64,000 nt of DNA from Sulfurimonas sp. HSL1-2 (GTDB lineage Bacteria; Campylobacterota; Campylobacteria; Campylobacterales; Sulfurimonadaceae): positions 1,113,573 through 1,177,572 of the forward strand of contig NZ_CP147914.1 of NCBI RefSeq assembly GCF_039645565.1, read 5' to 3'. Position 1 is the first letter of the stretch. Each line of letters begins with the position of its first letter. This document shows positions 8,739-17,703 of this stretch, piece by piece. A program made the position numbers and the translations under genes. Below the pieces are notes generated by a model. The model was given only the letters and a program-made list of their open reading frames with translations. It had not been told where the DNA came from and made no database searches.

Positions 8739-9779
8739 GTGATACAACCAGAGTCGTGGCCGCCGATTTACCTCTATATCGCCTTTGTGGCCGCGGCGCT
8801 TGTCGTCGGCTGGTTCGGTATCAAGATGACGACGACGGCACGCGACCTCGCCCATGAAACGGGGATGGGTGAAGCGTTGATGGGGGCACTTTTTATTGGT
8901 GCGTCCACGTCGCTTTCGGGACTGACGACCTCCGTCACCGCCGCCGCATCCGGTTTTGCGGAGCTGGCCGTCAGCAACAGCCTGGGCGGCATCGCGGCCC
9001 AGACCGTTTTTCTTGCCTTTGCCGATATCGCCTACCGGCGGGCGAACCTCGAACACGCCGCCGCTTCGGCAGAAAATCTTTTCATGACGGCCCTGCTGAT
9101 GACACTCCTGAGTATCCACATGGTGGGGATCGCCGTTCCCGATATCAGTTTCTGGTCGGTGCACCCCGTCACGCTGCTGCTGCTTGCAGCGTACCTGCTG
9201 GGTATCCAGCTGTTGGCGCGCACGCATACGATGCCGATGTGGCTGCCGCGAAAAACACGCGATACCCCGGCGGAGAAACAGCGCCCCGCCTCGCACAGGC
9301 CGAAGGGTATGACAGGGCTTTGGGTCCGTTTCCTCATCTACTCATCCGTCGTGGCTGCCGCGGGATGGTTCCTGGCGCAGCTTGCCGTTCCGATCGTGCA
9401 AAATTCGGGACTCTCCTACGGCATCGTCGGCGGGATTTTCACGGCTGTCTCGACCTCCATCCCCGAACTTGTCGTTGCCGTTACCGCCGTGCGTATGGGG
9501 GCGCTCAACCTCGCCGTCGGGGATATCATCGGCGGAAATGCGTTTGATACGCTCTTTATCGCGGCGTCGGATGTCGCTTACCGGGAGGGGCCGATCTACG
9601 CCGCCGTCTCCGGTGCGGAAGTGTTCTGGCTCGCGGACGCACTCGTCATGACGGGGGTGGTTATGATGGGGCTGCTCTACCGCCAGCGCCACGGGCCGGG
9701 AAACATCGGGCTTGAAAGCACGATGCTGCTGCTGCTCTATTTCGGGGGCGTGGCCCTTTTGGGATTCGGGGCGGTGTAG
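8739..9779 (+). CDS. CaCA-family sodium/calcium exchanger-like membrane protein
   Basis: A 346-residue inner-membrane protein with about ten hydrophobic helices and the two internal alpha repeats of cation/Ca2+ exchangers: GASTSLSGLTTSVTAAASG near residue 55 and VSTSIPELVVAVTAVRMG near residue 240, followed by GDIIGGNAFD. A hydrophilic, basic loop near residues 165-190 separates the halves. It starts with GTG at 8739 after an AAGAGGGGAG ribosome site. The first repeat has Ser where many members have Glu/Pro (TSL rather than TSIPE), so ion selectivity may differ. It would exchange Ca2+ or another cation for Na+ or H+. Its stop is 7 bases from that of the convergent gene. Confidence 0.85.
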   Translation: MIQPESWPPIYLYIAFVAAALVVGWFGIKMTTTARDLAHETGMGEALMGALFIGASTSLSGLTTSVTAAASGFAELAVSNSLGGIAAQTVFLAFADIAYRRANLEHAAASAENLFMTALLMTLLSIHMVGIAVPDISFWSVHPVTLLLLAAYLLGIQLLARTHTMPMWLPRKTRDTPAEKQRPASHRPKGMTGLWVRFLIYSSVVAAAGWFLAQLAVPIVQNSGLSYGIVGGIFTAVSTSIPELVVAVTAVRMGALNLAVGDIIGGNAFDTLFIAASDVAYREGPIYAAVSGAEVFWLADALVMTGVVMMGLLYRQRHGPGNIGLESTMLLLLYFGGVALLGFGAV

Positions 9780-9786
9780 AAGGGCG

Positions 9787-10218
9787 TCAGCGGACGACCT
9801 CCCACGTCTCCACATGCCCCTCAACTACGGTAAAGAGCGGATGGGGCTTCATACCCTGTAACGAAACGAGCGTGTTGTACCGCTCCGGGTCGCGGCGTTC
9901 CAGTTTGTTCAGCAGGTGGGTCCATTCGTAGGCAAGCTGGCCCTGGGTGACCGGCAGTGCATCGCATGCAGTGTATTTCGCAATTTTTTTCCTGTCGAAC
10001 CTGTAGCCTCTGCTGTCCGCCTCGTCCGCCACGAAACCGAGATAGCAGGCGATGGCCGCCGCGGGGTCGGCACACTGCTTGAAACGGATCAGCTGCGGAT
10101 GGTTCCTGTACCCCTTTGTCTTGCCGAGCAACACGTTCTGCGCCAGCAGCGCTTCGCGCCACAGCGCCACCAATCCTTTGGCGTCGAGGTATTTGGGGTG
10201 GAGTGACCAGAGTCTCAT
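9787..10218 (-). CDS. Pyrimidine dimer DNA glycosylase (endonuclease V-like)
   Basis: A 143-residue protein starting MRLWSLHPKYLDAKGLVAL, continuing with KGYRNHPQLIRF, a sequence typical of the small bacterial family annotated as pyrimidine dimer DNA glycosylase/endonuclease V (T4 DenV relatives). It would excise UV-damaged pyrimidine dimers. I start at the ATG at 10218, preceded by AAGGA and GAGAG purine tracts; an upstream ATG at 10242 adds eight basic residues and is less likely. Enzymatic activity is known only for distant relatives, so the function is by family. It stands alone; about 75 bases to the next gene hold nothing recognisable. Confidence 0.75.
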   Translation of the reverse strand: MRLWSLHPKYLDAKGLVALWREALLAQNVLLGKTKGYRNHPQLIRFKQCADPAAAIACYLGFVADEADSRGYRFDRKKIAKYTACDALPVTQGQLAYEWTHLLNKLERRDPERYNTLVSLQGMKPHPLFTVVEGHVETWEVVR

Positions 10219-10295
10219 CTCTCTCTTTTTCCTTGTTCCCATACGGTGAGCGGGGAAGAATGTCCCACTATACTACAGGTATACCAAAAGCGGGA

Positions 10296-10634
10296 TCACG
10301 CCTTCGTCAGGTTGATGACGCGTGCAAGGGCATCGTTTTTCGAGAGCGTAAGCCGGATGACACTATCCGTGCGGGCCTCAAGGGAGTGGGGGACATGGGC
10401 CTCAAAACAGACGATCTGTCCGCGAAGCAGGTCGGCTGTATCGCTGCCGGACGTGACGGTGACGCATCCTACAAGCACCATGACGGTGATAGGACCGGGC
10501 GCGGAGTGCTCCCTCATGATGTTCCCCTTGCCCATACAGATGCGGATCTCCTTGGAGAAAGGGCTTTCGAGTATCTTTTCGGCGATGACCCCTTCTCCGA
10601 AACGCGGCGCTTCAAGAAATGCGAACGTGCGCAT
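10296..10634 (-). CDS. Small cupin-domain protein
   Basis: A 112-residue single-domain cupin. The first conserved cupin motif is represented by MREHSAPGPITVMVLVG and the second by FEAHVPHSLEA, with candidate metal ligands His43, the histidines of HVPH, and an acidic residue between. Its substrate is unknown. It follows the hemerythrin gene with a one-base gap, so the pair is surely one transcript, read away from the Fnr-type regulator. Pairing with hemerythrin suggests a role in oxygen or NO stress, but that is context only. Confidence 0.75.
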   Translation of the reverse strand: MRTFAFLEAPRFGEGVIAEKILESPFSKEIRICMGKGNIMREHSAPGPITVMVLVGCVTVTSGSDTADLLRGQIVCFEAHVPHSLEARTDSVIRLTLSKNDALARVINLTKA

Positions 10635-10635
10635 A

Positions 10636-11043
10636 TCAGTGCGCTTTGATCATGGCGATAAAGTTTGCCGTCACCGTATCCATGGTCGCGATATGCTGCT
10701 GCAGCCATAGCGGGGTGTCGACGCAGATGTAGTTGCGGATGATTTCATCGTCTTCCCGGTTGCGCCACTCCATCATCACGAGCTGGAATTCGTTCAGCGC
10801 ACGGTCGTGTTCGGCTTTGTGCATCTCATAGGCGGGGAAGCCGACTTCGCGCATCAGCTGCTCTTCGTTGGCAAAGTGTTCACGCGTATGGAAGAAAAGC
10901 GCCTCGAGTGCGGCGGAGAGGGCCGTCTCCTGGGCGCCGGTGTCGAGCAGCGTTTCGATATGGTTGAGCTGTTCGACCTCTTCGGCATGGACGGTGTTCA
11001 TCTCCTCAAAGGCGATGCTGGGGAGTTCGGCAATGGCGATCAT
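10636..11043 (-). CDS. Bacteriohemerythrin
   Basis: A 135-residue hemerythrin. The di-iron ligands are recognisable: His19 in NTVHAEEVEQ, HTREHFANEEQLM (two His and the Glu), EMHKAEHDRAL (two His), and the final WLQQHIATMD (His and Asp). Such proteins bind O2 reversibly, or NO, and serve as stores or sensors in microaerophiles. It is the first gene of a two-gene unit with the cupin, divergent from an Fnr-type regulator, with an FNR-like box in the gap between them. Confidence 0.92.
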   Translation of the reverse strand: MIAIAELPSIAFEEMNTVHAEEVEQLNHIETLLDTGAQETALSAALEALFFHTREHFANEEQLMREVGFPAYEMHKAEHDRALNEFQLVMMEWRNREDDEIIRNYICVDTPLWLQQHIATMDTVTANFIAMIKAH

Positions 11044-11095
11044 ATGATGATTCCTTTTTTATCGCCAGTATAGGTTATGATAGGGGCTTGTGACA

Positions 11096-11109
11096 TTGAC
11101 ATAGATCAA
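11096..11109. promoter_or_regulatory. FNR/DNR-type operator
   Basis: TTGAC-ATAG-ATCAA matches the FNR/DNR consensus TTGAT-N4-ATCAA at 9 of 10 fixed positions. It lies between hemerythrin (start 11043, minus) and the Fnr-type regulator (start 11122, plus), so it could control one or both, including autoregulation. It ends 12 bases before the regulator ATG, a position more typical of repression of that gene. Confidence 0.65.
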
Positions 11110-11121
11110 GTTGGAGGAGTG

Positions 11122-11766
11122 ATGGGACTGGAACACTGCTATCTGTTCAGCCGGCTGGAAGCGGATGACCTTGCGCAGCTGCAGCAGATCACAAAGGTTA
11201 AATCGTACACCGAGGGAAGCACACTCTTTTATGCCGGGGAGCGCCCCGGGAAACTCCGCCTGATTGCGTCGGGCGTCGTGCAGGTCGTCAAGCACGATAC
11301 GGCCGGCAACGAGATCGTCCTGGCCCATTTCCGCGCCGACGACCTCGTCGCCGAGGCGGCACATTTTGAAAACATCCCCTATCCGGCCACGGCGCGCTGC
11401 GTCACGGACGTGACGCTCTACGAGATCGATTTTGAGGCTTTCAAAAGCCGCTTTCTGAACCGTCCGGAGGTGGCGCTTGGGATCATCCGCTCGCTGACAT
11501 ACAAGATCAGGCAGCTCGAAGCGGTGATCCGGCGCACTTCGGTTGATGATGCGCAGACCCGGCTGGCGCGTTTTCTGCTGGAACATGCCGACGCGCTGCC
11601 GATGCCGAGCCAGAAGCAGATCGCGTCACAGATCAGCCTGACGCCCGAAACGGTCTCACGCATCGTACGGCATTTCAAAGCGCGGGGTTGGGTCGAGGTG
11701 CGCGCACGGAAGATCGTCATCATCGATCCGGAGGGGCTGAAAAGCCTGCAGGATGAAACGGAGTAG
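11122..11766 (+). CDS. Crp/Fnr-family transcriptional regulator without Fe-S cysteines
   Basis: A 214-residue regulator with an N-terminal cyclic-nucleotide-type beta barrel (about 20-120), a long dimer helix and a C-terminal winged helix. The recognition helix carries ETVSR (Glu176, Ser179, Arg180), the FNR signature for TTGA half sites, matching the box directly upstream. Only two cysteines exist (Cys6, Cys93), so it cannot hold the FNR [4Fe-4S] cluster and fits the NO-responsive DNR/NnrR type or another heme- or ligand-binding branch better. I start at 11122 (GGAGGAG at 11113-11119); an upstream ATG at 11077 would bury the operator in the coding region. Confidence 0.88.
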   Translation: MGLEHCYLFSRLEADDLAQLQQITKVKSYTEGSTLFYAGERPGKLRLIASGVVQVVKHDTAGNEIVLAHFRADDLVAEAAHFENIPYPATARCVTDVTLYEIDFEAFKSRFLNRPEVALGIIRSLTYKIRQLEAVIRRTSVDDAQTRLARFLLEHADALPMPSQKQIASQISLTPETVSRIVRHFKARGWVEVRARKIVIIDPEGLKSLQDETE

Positions 11767-11870
11767 GGGGAAATGAATACAGGCACAGATGCATTTGCTT
11801 GTTTGGAAGCATGAACCTGTGATTCCTGCCCCAATTAGACTTTTTTCACTTTTTACTTCTGCGGAACCGT

Positions 11871-11876
11871 TATAAT
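11871..11876 (+). promoter_or_regulatory. -10 box of hrpB, leaderless arrangement
   Basis: TATAAT ends seven bases before the hrpB ATG at 11884, which would place the transcript start on or within a base or two of the ATG. No ribosome site is visible before the start. Confidence 0.55.
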
Positions 11877-11883
11877 CCCATCT

Positions 11884-14358
11884 ATGTTATCCGAACTTCC
11901 TATCCACGCCGTCCTTCCCGAAATAGGGGAGGCTCTTTCCAATTCCAATCAGCTCATACTCCAGGCCCCTCCGGGCGCGGGAAAGACGACCGTCGTACCG
12001 CTGGAACTGCTTAATGCGCCGTGGCTGGATGGCAAAAAGATCGTCATGCTGGAGCCGCGGCGGCTCGCGGCGCGGAACGCGGCGCTGCGGATGGCGGATC
12101 TGCTTGGCGAGGCGGTCGGTCAGCGGGTCGGCTACCGCATCCGTCAGGAAACGAAGGTCTCGGCTGCAACGCGGATAGAGGTCGTGACCGAGGGGATCCT
12201 GACGCGGATGCTGCAGCGCGACCCGGCGCTGGAGGAGGTCGGGCTGCTCATCTTCGACGAGTTCCACGAACGCTCCATCCATGCCGACCTGGGGCTGGCG
12301 CTGGCACTGCAGTCGCAGACGCTGCTGCGTGAAGACCTCAAACTTGTCGTGATGTCGGCGACGCTGAACGCGGAAGCGCTCAAGTGTGTGCTGCCCGACG
12401 CCGCCGTCGTGACCAGCGAAGGGCGATGCTTCCCCGTGGCTTACCGTTACCTCGATATCCGCCGCAAACAGCCCGAGGCAAAAACGGTGGCGACGGTGAC
12501 GGCGGAGACGATCACGGCCGCGCTCAAGGCAGAAACGGGCAGCATGCTCGTCTTCCTGCCCGGTGTCAGAGAGATCAATGCCGTCGAACGTGCGCTGCAG
12601 GGTGCGCTGGAGAGCGACACGCTGCTGGCGCCGCTGTACGGCGATCTCGCCAGGGCGGCGCAGCAGCACGCCATCGCCCCCGCCCCTGCGGGCAGGCGCA
12701 AGGTCGTCCTGGCAACGAATATCGCCGAAACGTCTCTGACCATAGACGGCGTGCGCATCGTTGTCGACAGCGGTCTGGAACGTTTCGTCGAGTACGACGC
12801 GGCCTCAGGAATGAACCGGATGCGCACGCGCATGATCACGCAGGACTCCGCCGTGCAGCGCGCCGGACGGGCAGGGCGGACGCAGGAGGGGGTCTGCTAC
12901 CGCCTCTGGCATGAAAACAAGCCGCTGGTGCCGCATGCGCGTCCTGAAATCCTGCAGTCAGACCTGGCCCCCCTGATGCTTGAGCTGGCCAACTGGGGCG
13001 CCATCGTCGATGAGCTCGCATGGGTCGACACGCCCCCGAAACACGCCGTAGACGAGGCGTCGTCTCTTTTGATATCACTTAATATGGTAGATGCGTCCGG
13101 CCGCATTACACCTCACGGCGAAGCGGCACTGTCGCTCGGCGTCCATCCGCGCATGGCGCATATGCTGCTGCATGCAAAAGCGCAGGGCTTGGGGTATGAA
13201 GCAGTGCTGCTCTCAACGCTGCTGCAGGAGCGTACCGGTTTCAACGGCACGGACCTGGGCGAGGGGATGGGGTGGCTGGACCGCTCCCTGCAGTCGGGGG
13301 CGTGCGGTAGCGTACTGCACCACGCCGTCAACGTCCTTAAAAAGCGCACGGGGTGCGAGCGAAGCGGAACGGTGAAGACGGACGCGGCGGGAGTGCTTAC
13401 GGCGCTGGCGTACCCGGACCGCATCGCCAAACGCCGCGCGAGAGGGTCGGAGCGCTTTTTGTTGGCCAACGGCAAGGGGGCGGTGCTTGGCGATGCCACC
13501 GCCTTTTTACACGACGACTACCTGGCCGTCGCCGAGGCCGGGGGAGCGGGGGAGGCGCTGCGCATCTTCCACGCCGCCGCATTGAGCCCGTCAGAAGTGG
13601 AGTCGTGGTTCAAACCGCACATACGGACGGATGAAGCGGTGTCGTGGAACGACGAGGCCGGCCGGGTCGAAGCCTTGCGTACGCAACGGATCGGCGCCGT
13701 TGTCCTGGCACAGTCGCGCATCGACAACCTTTCGTCGGACCTGGTGGCACGTGGCGTGCTCGACGGCATCCGCAGGGGCGGTCTCGATCTGCTGCCGTGG
13801 ACGCAAAAAAGCAGGGCCCTGCGCGAACGCGTCAATTTCGTCAACCGCCACCTGCCGGAGACGTTCGTCCCAATGGACGACGCTACCCTGCTAAAGACGC
13901 TGGAGACGTGGCTGCTTCCCTACCTGGAAGGTATCCGCGACCTCAAGGGGCTGCAGAAGCTCGATCTGTATGCGATCCTCTCCGGTCTGCTGGGCTGGGA
14001 CGCGCTGCAGCGTCTCGATGCCCTGGCACCCGAAGCGGTGACAGTGCCCAGCGGCTCGACCATTCGCATCGACTATGCCGATCCCGGCCAGCCCGTGCTC
14101 GCCGTACGCCTGCAGGAGGTGTTCGGCTGGGAACGGACGCCGACGGTATTGGAGGGGAGAATGCCGCTGATGCTCCACCTGCTTAGCCCGGCGCAGCGGC
14201 CGGTGCAGGTGACAAAGGACCTGGCGTCGTTCTGGCGGGAAGGGTATGCGGAGGTGCGCAAGGAGCTGCGGGGTAGGTATAAAAAACATTACTGGCCCGA
14301 AGATCCCTACGAGGCGGTCGCGACCGCAAAAACGAAAAAGGGGATGGCCCGGGGCTGA
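11884..14358 (+). CDS. hrpB: ATP-dependent RNA helicase HrpB
   Basis: An 824-residue DEAH-type helicase. Walker A PPGAGKTT is at about residues 29-36, the DExH box is FDEFHERS (Asp125-His128), motif III is MSATLN, and motif VI lies in QDSAVQRAGRAGRTQEG. The HA2-like and C-terminal HrpB regions follow, ending YKKHYWPEDP as in the family. HrpB is widespread but its substrate RNA is unknown; in other bacteria relatives affect cell envelope and surface attachment. The start ATG directly follows the -10 box, suggesting leaderless translation. It is a single-gene unit; 72 bases separate it from the next gene. Confidence 0.93.
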   Translation: MLSELPIHAVLPEIGEALSNSNQLILQAPPGAGKTTVVPLELLNAPWLDGKKIVMLEPRRLAARNAALRMADLLGEAVGQRVGYRIRQETKVSAATRIEVVTEGILTRMLQRDPALEEVGLLIFDEFHERSIHADLGLALALQSQTLLREDLKLVVMSATLNAEALKCVLPDAAVVTSEGRCFPVAYRYLDIRRKQPEAKTVATVTAETITAALKAETGSMLVFLPGVREINAVERALQGALESDTLLAPLYGDLARAAQQHAIAPAPAGRRKVVLATNIAETSLTIDGVRIVVDSGLERFVEYDAASGMNRMRTRMITQDSAVQRAGRAGRTQEGVCYRLWHENKPLVPHARPEILQSDLAPLMLELANWGAIVDELAWVDTPPKHAVDEASSLLISLNMVDASGRITPHGEAALSLGVHPRMAHMLLHAKAQGLGYEAVLLSTLLQERTGFNGTDLGEGMGWLDRSLQSGACGSVLHHAVNVLKKRTGCERSGTVKTDAAGVLTALAYPDRIAKRRARGSERFLLANGKGAVLGDATAFLHDDYLAVAEAGGAGEALRIFHAAALSPSEVESWFKPHIRTDEAVSWNDEAGRVEALRTQRIGAVVLAQSRIDNLSSDLVARGVLDGIRRGGLDLLPWTQKSRALRERVNFVNRHLPETFVPMDDATLLKTLETWLLPYLEGIRDLKGLQKLDLYAILSGLLGWDALQRLDALAPEAVTVPSGSTIRIDYADPGQPVLAVRLQEVFGWERTPTVLEGRMPLMLHLLSPAQRPVQVTKDLASFWREGYAEVRKELRGRYKKHYWPEDPYEAVATAKTKKGMARG

Positions 14359-14430
14359 TCAAACGTGCCGGGAAGAAGTGGGCATATTTGTGTTAGCATA
14401 GCATCAGAAAATAATAAATAGGAATATCTG

Positions 14431-17043
14431 ATGTTGACACTGCTTGCCGTTCTGATCATCTTTTTCCTTATCCTCGACCTCTACAAGAAGAATGGGGAGC
14501 TGCGCGAGCGGCTGGACGCGCTGGTAAAAGAGGACAAACACGAAAAACGCGAGAAGCCGGTCACGCCGATGGAAGCGGTGAAGGAAAAACTGCTCTCGCC
14601 TGCGCAGAAACCGGTGGTGGCCACAGATCACACTGCCGAAACGCGAACCCGGTCGGAAAAACCGGCCCATGCCGTCCCGGAAGCGCCGGAAGAGGCAAGG
14701 CCGCATGCCCCGCGGGAGGAGGCTGCGGAACCGTCGCCCTTCGCCGAAGCGCTCAACCGTTTCATCACCGGCGGCAACATGCTGGTGAAGGTCGGCGGCA
14801 TCATCTTTTTCCTGGGGCTCGTTTTCCTCGTCAAATACGCGGCCGATCACAACATGATCAGCATCGAGATGCGCCTCATCGGCATTGCGCTCGGGGCACT
14901 GGCCATTACGGGGCTGGGCTGGCGGCTGCGCGAGCGTGAAGGCTACTACGGCCTTGTTCTGCAGGCACTTGGTGTCGCCTCGTTCTACCTCGTCGTCTAC
15001 GCGTCGGCGAAGATGTACGGCCTGCTGAGCATGCCGCAGGCGTTCGTCATCATGCTGATCGTCGTTATCTGCGGCTCCCTGCTGGCCGTGGCCCAGGATG
15101 CGCTCATTTTGGCACTCTTCTCGGTTACCGGCGGTTTCCTGGTGCCGATCCTTACTTCCGACGGCAGCGGTTCGCATATAGTGCTGTTCAGCTACTACGC
15201 GATGCTCAACATCGGCATCCTGCTGATTGCCTGGTACCGCTCCTGGCGGCTGCTCAATATCGCCGGTTTCTTTTTCACCTTTGTCATCGCGACGGCCTGG
15301 GGCGTGCTCCGGTACGATCCTGCGCTCTTCGCATCGACGGAACCGTTTCTGATCTTCTTCTTTCTGCTTTACCTGGGCGTCAGTATCCTGTTTACCTCCA
15401 AGCAGCCCTTTGACGTCCGCGCGTTTATTGACGCGACGCTGGTTTTTGGGCTGCCGCTCGTCGCGTTTGCCCTGCAGGCGTCGATGATCGATCAATACGA
15501 GTACGGCGTTTTTTACAGCGCCGTGGCCGTAGGCACGCTCTACCTGGCGCTCTTCTGGCAGCTCTCGCGCCATACAAAAATGCAGATGCTGGCCGAGGCG
15601 TTCCGCGCGATCGCCGTCGTCTTTTATACCGTCGCCGTTCCCTACGCGCTCGACGACCGGATGACCGGGGCGCTCTGGGCGCTTGAAGGTGCGGCCGTCG
15701 TCTGGATCTCCTTGAAATATACCAAGCCCTATGGCGTTATTTTCGGGGTCGTACTGGAACTGGCGGCGACGCTGCTCTACCTTCTGGCGACCCTCGGCCG
15801 TCCGGCGGAGTACGCCTTTGCGAACGGGCTTTTTGCCGGGGGTGTGGTCATTGTCCTTGCGGCTTTCTTTACCGCTTTCAGGCTCTGGCGGCATAGCGAC
15901 AACGGCCGTAAAACGTCCCTGCAGACGCTCTCCTTCCTCTTCCTCGGTACCGGTTTGGCGGTGTGGCTGCTTACGGGGCTCCAGGAATCGGAGCGCAGCA
16001 GTTTCGAGCTGGGCAATGTCATGTTGATCTATACCGCGCTCAGCGCTGCCGTATTCGCCGTGGCGGCGCGCCGTCTGTCGTGGAACGCACTGGAGCAGGT
16101 CCTGCAATACTACCTACTGCTGGGGGCGGCCACCTTCGCATCGCTGTTCTACCATTACATCGATTCGCACCCTTTCGCGGGGATCGGAAGCATCGCTGTC
16201 GTCCTTTTCTTTACCGTGCACTACGGGCTGTTGTGGCGCTTCGAGTCGGGCTGGAGACTGCGGGCGCTATTGCATGTTACGGGCTTCATCATGCTCGTGC
16301 TGATCCTGTCGCGCGAGCTGCAGTACGCGGTCATGCAGTGGACGGCGGTAGAGAGTCTGGCCTTCGGTGCATTCGGCATCCTCCCGATCGCTGCGCTGCT
16401 GCTCGTGGTGCAGAAAGAGACCTTTTTCCCGCGCCTGGTCCGCGGTCAGCTGGAACATTACCGTCTGGTGGGCGGGATTACGCTCGCGACCATCCTCGGC
16501 ATCTGGGAACTCAAGGGATGCGCCTTGGACGGTGCCGTACCGTTTATGCCTTACCTGCCGCTGCTGAGCCCGCTTGATTTGCTCCAGGCGGCGGGGCTGG
16601 CGGCCTTTGTCTACTGGCTGAACCGTGTCGAAAGATTGATGAATGTACCGGAGAAGATCGCCTACAAAGCGGCCGGCATCGCGGCGTTCCTTTATGCCAC
16701 TGTCCTGCTGGGAAGGGTGGTCCATTTCTACGGGGAGGTCGCTTACACGGCCTACGCCCTCTCCGCCAGCCTTGTTTTCCAGGCGTCGCTCTCCATTTTG
16801 TGGAGCAGTATGGGGATCGCCGCCATGCTCGCCGGGAAGCTGCGGGCGGAGCGGACGGTATGGATCGCGGGGGCGGGCGTACTGGGCGTGGTCGTCCTGA
16901 AGCTCTTTGTCGTCGATCTCGCCGGCAGCGGGACGGTCGAGCGAATCGTCTCTTTCATTTCCGTGGGTGTGCTGCTGCTTCTGGTGGGCTATTTTGCGCC
17001 GATCCCGCCGGTGAGGCAGGCCGAAGCCGGGGAGGAGAAGTAG
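14431..17043 (+). CDS. DUF2339 multi-pass membrane protein
   Basis: An 870-residue protein: one N-terminal hydrophobic helix, a charged region with coiled-coil character (about 18-110), then more than twenty hydrophobic helices. The block KVGGIIFFLGLVFLVKYA, followed by GIALGALAITGLGWRLRE and VTGGFLVPILTSDGSG, marks it as DUF2339. No enzymatic motif is visible and the family has no settled function; envelope or transport roles have been suggested only by topology. The ribosome site is AGGA eight bases before the ATG. Its stop is three bases from the end of the convergent lolA. Confidence 0.88.
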   Translation: MLTLLAVLIIFFLILDLYKKNGELRERLDALVKEDKHEKREKPVTPMEAVKEKLLSPAQKPVVATDHTAETRTRSEKPAHAVPEAPEEARPHAPREEAAEPSPFAEALNRFITGGNMLVKVGGIIFFLGLVFLVKYAADHNMISIEMRLIGIALGALAITGLGWRLREREGYYGLVLQALGVASFYLVVYASAKMYGLLSMPQAFVIMLIVVICGSLLAVAQDALILALFSVTGGFLVPILTSDGSGSHIVLFSYYAMLNIGILLIAWYRSWRLLNIAGFFFTFVIATAWGVLRYDPALFASTEPFLIFFFLLYLGVSILFTSKQPFDVRAFIDATLVFGLPLVAFALQASMIDQYEYGVFYSAVAVGTLYLALFWQLSRHTKMQMLAEAFRAIAVVFYTVAVPYALDDRMTGALWALEGAAVVWISLKYTKPYGVIFGVVLELAATLLYLLATLGRPAEYAFANGLFAGGVVIVLAAFFTAFRLWRHSDNGRKTSLQTLSFLFLGTGLAVWLLTGLQESERSSFELGNVMLIYTALSAAVFAVAARRLSWNALEQVLQYYLLLGAATFASLFYHYIDSHPFAGIGSIAVVLFFTVHYGLLWRFESGWRLRALLHVTGFIMLVLILSRELQYAVMQWTAVESLAFGAFGILPIAALLLVVQKETFFPRLVRGQLEHYRLVGGITLATILGIWELKGCALDGAVPFMPYLPLLSPLDLLQAAGLAAFVYWLNRVERLMNVPEKIAYKAAGIAAFLYATVLLGRVVHFYGEVAYTAYALSASLVFQASLSILWSSMGIAAMLAGKLRAERTVWIAGAGVLGVVVLKLFVVDLAGSGTVERIVSFISVGVLLLLVGYFAPIPPVRQAEAGEEK

Positions 17044-17046
17044 GGG

Positions 17047-17562
17047 CTATTCGCTGAGGATGTCGTATCCGGTTGGGATCACCGGGAGGAAGAGGGTGTC
17101 GTCGAGGCTGCGGTTGACCTTTTGGGCCGAAAAGCGGATATGCACGTTGTTCTCGAAAGCGTCGTGGTAGGAGATCGCCAGCGGGATGTCGTTGCGGATG
17201 CGGATGAAGAACTCCTGGGATTTGTGGGTCGCCAGGTAGGTTTCGTCGTCGAGCTTGACGGCGTTGGCGAGGATCTTGAAGAGGTCGATCTCGTCGCGGA
17301 AGGTCTTGACGATGGCCTGTTCGAGTTCCGGTTCGATGATGGTGACTTTGTGGCCGATGACGAAGACGCTCTTCTCGACGGGCTTGAAGTAGTGCCAGTG
17401 GGCCTTGTCGGGGCGGGTCGCGTCGACATGCCCTTCGTAGGTAATGGTCTTATTGGTGTCGTCGACGATCTGCTGGGTGAAATCCGCACTGAACGTACGG
17501 ATGGAGTCGGTGAACCCGAAGAGGGTTGTAAGCGCGGCGAGCAGCAGAATGAGTGTTTTCAT
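17047..17562 (-). CDS. lolA: LolA-type periplasmic lipoprotein carrier
   Basis: A 171-residue protein beginning with a signal peptide (MKTLILLLAALTTLFGFT). The mature part opens with IRTFSADFTQQIVDD, the LolA family signature (FxADFTQ), and continues as alternating strands (KAHWHYFKPVEKSVFVIG). LolA shuttles lipoproteins released by LolCDE to the outer membrane. I start at 17562; an ATG 48 bases upstream would put basic residues before the signal peptide. A lolC-type permease gene is 2.7 kb away beyond secA on the other strand, so the envelope functions are near but not in one operon. Confidence 0.85.
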   Translation of the reverse strand: MKTLILLLAALTTLFGFTDSIRTFSADFTQQIVDDTNKTITYEGHVDATRPDKAHWHYFKPVEKSVFVIGHKVTIIEPELEQAIVKTFRDEIDLFKILANAVKLDDETYLATHKSQEFFIRIRNDIPLAISYHDAFENNVHIRFSAQKVNRSLDDTLFLPVIPTGYDILSE

Positions 17563-17582
17563 CGTCAACCTTTTTTTGCGCA

Positions 17583-17588
17583 ATTGTA
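17583..17588 (-). promoter_or_regulatory. -10 box for lolA
   Basis: The minus strand reads TACAAT here, 21 bases upstream of the lolA ATG, giving a leader of about 14 bases. Confidence 0.5.
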
Positions 17589-17651
17589 ACCAAAAATGGT
17601 GACCGGACACTCCTACACAATACCTTTATAGAAACGATACCTTCGCTTAGT

Positions 17652-17657
17652 TATAAT
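17652..17657 (+). promoter_or_regulatory. -10 box for secA
   Basis: TATAAT (within AGTTATAATCAG) predicts a transcript start near 17664, giving a leader of about 40 bases before the secA ATG at 17704. Confidence 0.6.
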
Positions 17658-17672
17658 CAGCGCAAAAAATGA

Positions 17673-17687
17673 GGCACCCCCGGTGCC
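17673..17687 (+). promoter_or_regulatory. Hairpin in the secA leader
   Basis: GGCACC (17673-17678), CCC loop and GGTGCC (17682-17687) form a GC-rich stem near the 5' end of the predicted secA transcript, 16 bases before the chosen start. It contains the alternative GTG at 17683. It might influence translation or stability of the mRNA. Confidence 0.5.
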
Positions 17688-17703
17688 CGAAACTAGGGAA
17701 AAG

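Noticed and set aside
17683-17703. GTG start for secA
   Set aside because: Lies in the 3' arm of a leader hairpin and adds residues not typical of SecA; ATG 17704 has a ribosome site and the usual N-terminus.
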